64,000 bases of DNA from positions 1,979,029-2,043,028 of the forward strand of contig JAJEKV010000014.1 of assembly GCA_021234155.1 (NCBI GenBank). The letters are read 5' to 3'. The DNA comes from Isoetes taiwanensis (lineage: Eukaryota > Streptophyta > Lycopodiopsida > Isoetales > Isoetaceae). The notes below the pieces were generated by a model. It was not told the DNA's origin. It saw only the letters and a list, made by a program, of their open reading frames with translations, and made no database searches. The position numbers and the translations under genes are program-made. How positions within the stretch are numbered: position 1 is the first letter of the stretch; the number at the start of each line of letters is the position of its first letter. Positions 57,200 to 64,000 of this stretch are shown piece by piece.

Positions 57200-59655
57200 A
57201 TATATGAGCTTGGTTCATGATAAAAACAACAAGACCTTTGTTGTACTTCAGAAACCCGTTGGTAATCCATCAGCTTGTTCCACCATGAAACAAGTTGCAA
57301 AGTCCATTTGATATTCTCAAACACATCAACATTATGTAATCTTCTTCTTCATCTTCTTCTTCATAAATACCCTCTTCATCATCACTATCAGAAAACCACT
57401 TCTTCCTTCAAAATAGTAGTTGATCCCGACCTGTAAATTAATTTTGGCTACTTTGCCCCGCTTTTGATAAGGTAAGCATGTTGGTTGACCACCATGTATT
57501 GCTTTAGAAGCGCCAAGTAAACTAAAGTCTTCCTAGAAGGATCCGGTAATTCAGAAGTTCTTGTTGTGTTTCCAAAACAACAAAATCTTGTTCAAAGTGC
57601 AAGTCCCCTATTGAAAATGAAATATCCTTCAAAATCCCTAATGGTTCAACTTTCCCTATGATCCGCCATCTTTACATTAAAAGGAGCTTTTGCAAATCAT
57701 TAAACTTTAACTTTTTGCGAATGAATTGCCATATTATTTACTCCTCGCACCGCCATCCACTGTGAGCTTTTGTAATTTCCATTCCCTTAATTTAAAACCG
57801 TAAACTACCGGGTTATATTTATCGCTGGTTCAATCTTATACGTGGCAAACCTAATTTCAGCAGATAGAACGCTTTGGATATGCCCAAATCAAATCATACT
57901 TTCCTAGTAAAACAAGAGGAAATATGAATCATCATTTTTGAATTTCATTATTCTCATTCTTTGATGTCTCTCCCTTAGCTCATATCTTCTTTACTTCAAC
58001 CCTATTTTCAAACCTGTGAAGACATTTAGTCACTATTCCCAAAGGAATGGAACCATCAACTTTTTGTAATTGTCGCTTAACATGTGTCCAGATCATGTCT
58101 ACTATATCCCAGTGCATGAACTTCATTGCCAAAATTTCTATTGAAAATTCTCAATATGATCTTTAACCTCATTAAAAAACCTCTTGTTCTTGTAGAACAT
58201 CCGGATATCTCTTTCTTTCCTTCACCATTTTGCCATGAAGGTCGCACTTTGAATCCCTTGCTGTTATAGCCCTTTAGTCCCGGTCACGACGCTCACATCA
58301 ACGTCAGATTCTAAACCAAATCCATTCGAGCTTTTGAGTCTTAACCCCTGTGGCCTCTTTGGAGAGTTGTCTTTAAACTTTTTTGGTTGTTTACAATCAC
58401 GGAGAAGTGCCCTTCTCTCTGGGGCCCAAAGAAGTAATGTAGATTTGAGAAAACTTTACCCTTTCGGTTTCAGCATAATCGCGAAAAGCTCAACAACCCG
58501 CCTGTTCCTTATAGAACTAAAAATTTGTATCATGGTTATTCCTCTCACATATGTGACAGACCTTTCCAAGTTAGATCTAAGATTCCGTTGTGTAACGTTT
58601 AGGTTTTGAACATCTGCACACCAAATAAAGCCCTTCAATTCGACACCTTTTCATACCCTCCATAAATTGCAATTTAGTTTGTATCCTCACGGATTTCAGA
58701 TCTCCTGCAATTCTTTGCACCGAGTCAATTTCGGGCTGCTCGCCAGCCCTATCACCAAACGCAGCCCACCGCAAGGTTCACACCGACATCCCATCTATTG
58801 TTTAATACGAGATGGGAACCCATCACTTGTCTGCCACCGGCCATCTTTACGGTTTTGGCCCATTTGATTTGTTTACCTAGAACCTCAGAGAAACCCTTGC
58901 ATGTTCTCCACACTTAATTTGAAGTGCGAACCTCATCCTTTTATTTGTGGAGGGTCCGAAAACAAACTCAAATGTTAGTTTGTCATCCCAAGTAGTAAAT
59001 GAGGTTGCCTGATCATTTATCCGGGCCTCACGTTTCCATCCAAGGTTGTTGGGAATAACTTCAATCTATGGGCATCGAATCTTGCCCATTTAGTGTTTTA
59101 ACATTTTCAAACCGCTTTGGCGTGAGTTTCGCTGGTACTGACAAGCCTGCACTACCTTGACAAGCTATGTAAGCACTTGATGTTAATGGATTGTGACATG
59201 AAGTATTAGTATGTATATCGAAAGGATTTTGTCTAGTTGGTGTTTTGTTGTTTCTTTCCCATTATTCAACCTCTCAAGCTCTTGTCAAGGCCTCGATTTC
59301 TCCGCCTCCCGCTAAACTTTTATACATAATGCCTTCCTAAGACAAGAATGCTTACCGATCTGATTAGAGGTGTTGACCCCTCAAACCTCTGTGAAGCCCT
59401 TAATTCAAAAAAATTCACTGCACGCACCAAGCTTTTGTTTAAATCCATGGTAAGTCAAGATATACTTGATTCTATGGACGAAATTTGGCCTTTATGATAT
59501 ACACCGGGTATACCCAATTTCATCTACCAAGTTTCAGAAAAACTAAGAACCTAGCTTATTAAATTATCATCGTAGAACAGAAAAGCCGAAATTCAAGAAA
59601 ACGAATCAAATTCAAAGAAACTAATTGCCAGGATGTCCCAAGAACGGAACCAAAA
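57200..59655 (-). mobile_element. Ty3/gypsy interior: gag and protease, no RT
   Basis: Minus strand, directly downstream of the LTR at 59656. The first interior bases, TTTTGGTTCCGTTCTTGGGA, resemble the leader of plant gypsy elements. Degraded gag-like sequence follows. At about 57430-57680 a protease-like end reads LGILKDISFSIGDLHFEQDF and NYRILLGR. RT, RNase H and integrase are missing before the LTR fragment at 57071, so this copy is internally deleted. Confidence 0.55.
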
Positions 59656-59999
59656 TGTTAACAAACTCTCACTTGCTAACACCTGGCAATAGATGAGCAA
59701 ACTAACAACACCACCCAAGTACTTGCAAAGATATTTGCCCATTCAAGCCTGCATCAGTGATCCATAATCCACCGTAATCTCGAGAATATAAAGGCCAAAT
59801 CTAAATAAAGACCAACATTTCAAGACATGAAGAGACAATTATATGATGAAATATAAACTTCTATTCCAATCTCTCCTCTTCCTTGTTACAACGTCATTGG
59901 GCCTTTTATAGTGCTCAAGTCCCATAACTGTTTCAGTTGCCACATGGCACCATTAACTTATTCTACTTACGCTTCACTAATACAACTCATAACATTACA
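59656..59999 (-). repeat. Ty3/gypsy LTR
   Basis: Minus-strand LTR from TGTAATGTTATGAG (59999) to GTTTGTTAACA (59656), with TG...CA ends. It contains CTATAAAAGGCCC near 59901-59913 as a promoter TATA, and the U5 end is repeated at 57071-57162. The high-coordinate border is inferred from the TG and the TATA position. Confidence 0.6.
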
Positions 60000-61725
60000 C
60001 CATAATAAATGTGCCAAATACTGCCAAACTCAACAACAATGTTTTATCTGTATGTACGGTCATTTCTTCCGCCTCTAATGTCCCTGGAATTAACGCCTCA
60101 GGGCCTGCTTGAAGTTCCATCATCTCTTCCTGCTCGCCCTCTCTCGCTATCTGTGTTTGTGCGTATCTAGAACTGCTTCCCACATCAAAGAAGGCTCTCA
60201 TCATCTCTGGCCTTTGTAGAGAGAGCACCCCGCCTCCACCTCTGTGAATATGCCTGCACTGCAAAATTGTAAACTTTGCCCATGTAATCTTGTGCATCAT
60301 AATGTCGGAGAAGCCTTTGATTAAGAAACCTCTCTGGTTTCTCATTTTCAAAACATGGCAATATGAACCTACGGTAAATGATTGGCTTTGATGAAAGAGT
60401 GCGCTGTCCATTTTGTATTTCTGCATGTGTGATGATTTGGATTAATATTGACAAGAGTGTCTTAGTAATCGATACGTGGGTGGATGATAATCTCCAAGAG
60501 TTTAGCAAACTTGGCTTGGTCTTTACATATAATCGATCGGGGAGTTGACTTGAGCTAGTTTCACAAAGCTATGGAGATTGTTTAGAATGTCTGCGGTGTT
60601 TGATCAATCATCTCCGTGAATTATAGCCCAATTAGTGGTGTTTCCAGCTGGTCCCATGCACCCACGAAAACGAGATCAAAGTTTGAACTGCTTTTGCAAA
60701 GAAAGTAGTGAGCACTTAAAAACAATTTGGTTATTTCAAAGATCATTGAGAAAACTTTCGCCATTCCTCGCAGCGGGCGCGCACCAGGTGGTACATCCAA
60801 GGGTCTGTGAAGGGAAGGACATCTTGCATTATATTAGCAAGCTGCTCCTGAAGTTTATGCTCCTTAATTTAACTCAAGAAGGTTTTGTAATAGTTTTTGA
60901 GATTTCCCCGAAATCCAAGGCTTCGCTTGTCGTACCGATTTGGGCATTTGATTTGTACCCCATTGCCATGTAGTTGTGTATTGATATGATAGTCCGAAAC
61001 TATGTTAATCTGTTTCCAAGTCGCAGAATTTGGTTTAATTCTAATCCGGCCACCGATGTAGATTTGTTGATTCTTCTCCGCAGTTGATTTCATGTAATAT
61101 GCTGTCAACAGACTGCTGAATTCCGGTAGTTTCATAAACTTCTTCTCACTGCATTTTAGGACTGATCCGATAAACTTCTTCATCATTGGCATCTTTGGAG
61201 TCGTAAGAATCTCTCCCTTGGCTGTTGTTCCCGCCACAATGTAGCCAATCAAAAATGAGTTGTAAGTGATTTATTAAGTGAACACAAGGACCACATCTTC
61301 AAATCTATTACCAATGCATATATGAGTCGAGAATGTACTAATGTAGCCCAAGGAATTTCCAAACCGCAGTTTGAAAATATACAAAACCATCTTGGCAGAT
61401 TTTGTAGTTGATGTCAATTCGTCCATGCAAATGCAGCAAAGCAAAGTTGATATTTCGCACCATGCATTTGATGTTGTAACCTTCATTCTCTTCATAATTC
61501 CATACTTTTGAAAAGCCACATATGAACTAGAATGGATCGGAAAATTAGGTAATTTTAAACTCACACCAATGATGGTGTGTTAACCGAAAATGAGCTGGAT
61601 GTGTAAACCGCAATGTGCGGTCCGGATCATGAACTAAAAATTGTAATCAATTGGTCGATGGTGTGTGGTGATTTTAACTCCATAACGATACAGCAAACTC
61701 TGTCCCCATCACCAAGAGTGTTATG
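60000..61725. other. between gypsy pol and LTR, not recognised
   Basis: Minus-strand frames at 60869-61252 and 61274-61564 are fairly long (up to 127 codons) but show no known domain. They could be an extra retrotransposon ORF, another element's LTR, or chance. Confidence 0.35.
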
Positions 61726-61728
61726 CAT

Positions 61729-64000
61729 CTAAGTTAGGCAACTCTTATAGCAAACGAGATGGCATTTTCCATACAGCTCTAGCTCTGAGTGGTGTGACAA
61801 CCGGTGTCTCCAAGCATCTCCTTGTTGGTATCGTGCTTTGCTTTGTTCCTCAGCTTTGTTATGGAACAATCTTCCTCTTTCATTATTTGGAAAATTCCTA
61901 TCAACTATGCAAAACAAAATTTTATGTGGTGGCTTAATCCCAGTTGATAAGAGACATCCATAAACCGATTTTCGTAAATTATATCAATGTCGCTTATTCC
62001 AAAATCTTTTTACCATTCTTAGACAAATGGGGCGTGAACATTAGCTTTAAATTCCATACCATCTCGTACTACTTGCTTTCGCTTTAAATAAGCATGATGT
62101 ACATGATCAATTTCCATAAAGGAACTATGAAGCACATACTCCCATATCTCGTTCCGGCTCTAGGTCCGCTTTCAATTGGCAAAACCATATTTGGTGCTCC
62201 AATCGACGCTCCTCATATTTTTGAGCCTAGAGTCGCTATCAGAGCTCCAAGAAGGTGTCCACTTAAGTCCATTAGCTGGACCCAGTTATTTGTGTTTACT
62301 TTTGAATGATGAATGGACCCATCTAATTTTAAGCTTCTCGGATGTTTTAAGTATCTAGAATCATATAATAAACCTTTCTTTTTCTTAAATGTCTTAAGCT
62401 TTTCCCTACGATCCTCCCCATGTTTTGCGCCTCTATGTTTTGCCAATTGTTGGAACCATACCGACCTTTGACGCTCTTCGCCTAATGCTTCCCGCCTGAC
62501 CAATCGATTTAGTGAAGGTAGGTCTCCAATCGATGATGAATGGCCACCCTTAGTGAAGGAAGAGAATTAAAAAGGCATTATCGCTTGCTACAGGCAAGTC
62601 AAAATGGTGTATGACTCGTTATAGACTTATAGCTAGTTCGATAAGCCTACGTAACCGCTGGAAGTTTGAGTTCCCATCTTCCTTGTTGGACTCACAAATT
62701 TTTTTGAGAACCGCGAAGTGAGCACTTTATTTGTGATTCCGTTGGTCCGTTAGCCCTTGATAATATGGTGTAGACTTCCATGGAGATTAAAAATCTCGCC
62801 GAATTCAATGGTTTCATTAATGAATGTCCACCGCACACCATCAATTGAATTTCTATTGAACAAACAAACGCATAACTGTTGATACAAAACCTAGCTACAC
62901 TTTGTGCTTCATTATCTTTAAGAGCCCTTGCTCACCCCATTTTGTGTGATAACCAATACAAGACATATCGCGCATCTAGTACGAAATGTTGTGTGGAGAA
63001 ATCAATATCCCACAAAGTCCATTCCCACTTCCTCGAATGCCTAAATGAAGAATGGGGTTTAGGTATATAACTTAGGACTTGGCTTTCCAACCTTTGGCAT
63101 ATATCACAAGTTTGTGAATGCATAAACATCTTTAAACAATGTTGGCCACCAAAACTCCGATTGGAGAATCTTCCTCGCAGCTAGATCAAGCAGAAATGTT
63201 CCACCTACTCCTTGATGGGTCGTTGAATGATGTCATATGTTTCGGCATCAAGACCTTCAGAGACATAATCTTTTCCTTTCTTATAGAGGTGCCTAGCAAC
63301 GGAGTGTACGGTCAACCTTACGCAAAAAAACATACCAAGCAATGCATATCCATTTGTTGGTAATTGCTCACTTGTAAGATGGTCAGTGAAAACCTCGTGA
63401 TACCATGGGTGGTATGTCAATAATTTGAAACAACTCTTATATCCGTAACTCATCATGAATTCCATTTGTTCTTCACCATTTGGTAAACCTGTAGAGGTGG
63501 TCTCGAAGAGTGTGAGTAGCCTGTGTTTTAATACTTAATTTTAAAATTAAATTTTGGAGAATTAGTAACCAATTTATAATCCTCCCACTACACATGGTTT
63601 GTTTACCAACAGAGTAAAGTTTTTCTTGGTGATCCGCTTAAAATACAAAGTAATTCGCTCAATGCAAGTGATTTTAACCTTTGAACCGCAAAACACCATT
63701 ATAGACCTTTCACGCTCACAGGTTATAATTTCTTCACCTATTGTTGAGTTGTTTGCTTGCATAATGAATTGGAATGACCATTTAGAATTCCATCGTTGTG
63801 CTAAGACAACACCCATCGCTGTTTTAGATGCATCAACATGCACATGAAAACTCACGAACCCAATTTGAGTTATGAGTATAGGAGCCGACAGTCATTAATG
63901 CTTTTAATCTTTTCAAAAGCATCTTTGCACTTTGTTGTCCATTCAAATTTGATCTTTGGACTCACTACAAGACATTTAAAGGTGCTGCTATTTCAGCCAA
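61729..64000 (-). mobile_element. Ty3/gypsy pol: RNase H and integrase, partial
   Basis: Minus strand, running off the window edge. From 64000 down: RT-RNase H connection (IKFEWTTKCKDAFEKIK) near 63930; RNase H start FHVHVDASKTAMGVVLAQ at 63800-63850; the region before the integrase zinc finger (VRLTVHSVARHLYKKGKDYV) near 63270; the integrase zinc-finger end TCDICQR and core start WTLWDIDF at 62932-63110; and a C-terminal segment (KLDGSI...NTNNWVQLMDLSGHLLG) at 62213-62503. The order is that of Ty3/gypsy. Many shifts and stops make it inactive as read. Confidence 0.75.

Overview
This window looks like nuclear DNA from a land plant with a large, repeat-rich genome. The evidence is a class III peroxidase with the usual three-intron layout, a PLS-type pentatricopeptide-repeat (PPR) gene, a plant-type atypical dual-specificity phosphatase, and dense plant-type transposons (L1-like LINEs with zf-RVT, Ty3/gypsy, MITEs, a CACTA-like end). 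The very high LINE content and the style of the PPR gene make me lean towards a fern or other seed-free plant; that is inference only. No rRNA, intact tRNA, CRISPR, organellar or bacterial-style operon was seen.

Layout. 1-2770: AT-rich DNA with a head-to-tail array of a tRNA-derived SINE (minus strand). 3119-6550: 5'-degraded LINE, minus strand. 8136-8334: fold-back MITE with a perfect 9-bp target duplication. 8710-9992: class III peroxidase, plus strand. 11830-13960 and 14060-15640: two LINEs of different lineages, minus strand. 15733-18060: PPR gene on the minus strand plus a partial second copy. 18751-18982: two adjacent GC-rich hairpins. 19080-23185: L1-type LINE split by an LTR-flanked insertion, followed by a plus-strand L1 3' end to 23808. 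25027-25920: Tourist-like MITE next to another SINE copy. 26826-27160: fragment of the PPR 3' region. 28840-29515: LINE RT remnant followed by a tRNA-headed SINE. 30365-34590: nearly complete LINE (ORF1, endonuclease, RT, zinc-binding tail). 35165-37710: dispersed repeat pair. 38420-38780: RT remnant. 41280-41857: dual-specificity phosphatase, minus strand. 44605-45390: LINE 3' end, then a CACTA-like terminus with about 105-bp palindromic subterminal repeats. 48262-49120: GATTC minisatellite. 57071-64000: Ty3/gypsy pieces, minus strand. Much of 49.1-57 kb has no recognisable gene.

Two themes link the window. First, many elements end in the same short 3' motif (about CTCCGTGGACGATAAAA) followed by a microsatellite that differs from copy to copy (ATTCT, AATTC, ATTC, CTTC, ATCT). 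It is found on LINE ends, on a tRNA-headed SINE, and on a 54-bp insertion that is little more than the motif, which suggests one LINE machinery mobilising several kinds of RNA. Second, the genes that can be recognised (peroxidase, phosphatase, PPR, and the endonuclease ORF of the best LINE) are each broken by one-base shifts, most of them in homopolymer runs. That looks more like assembly homopolymer error than gene decay, so frame breaks here should not be taken at face value.
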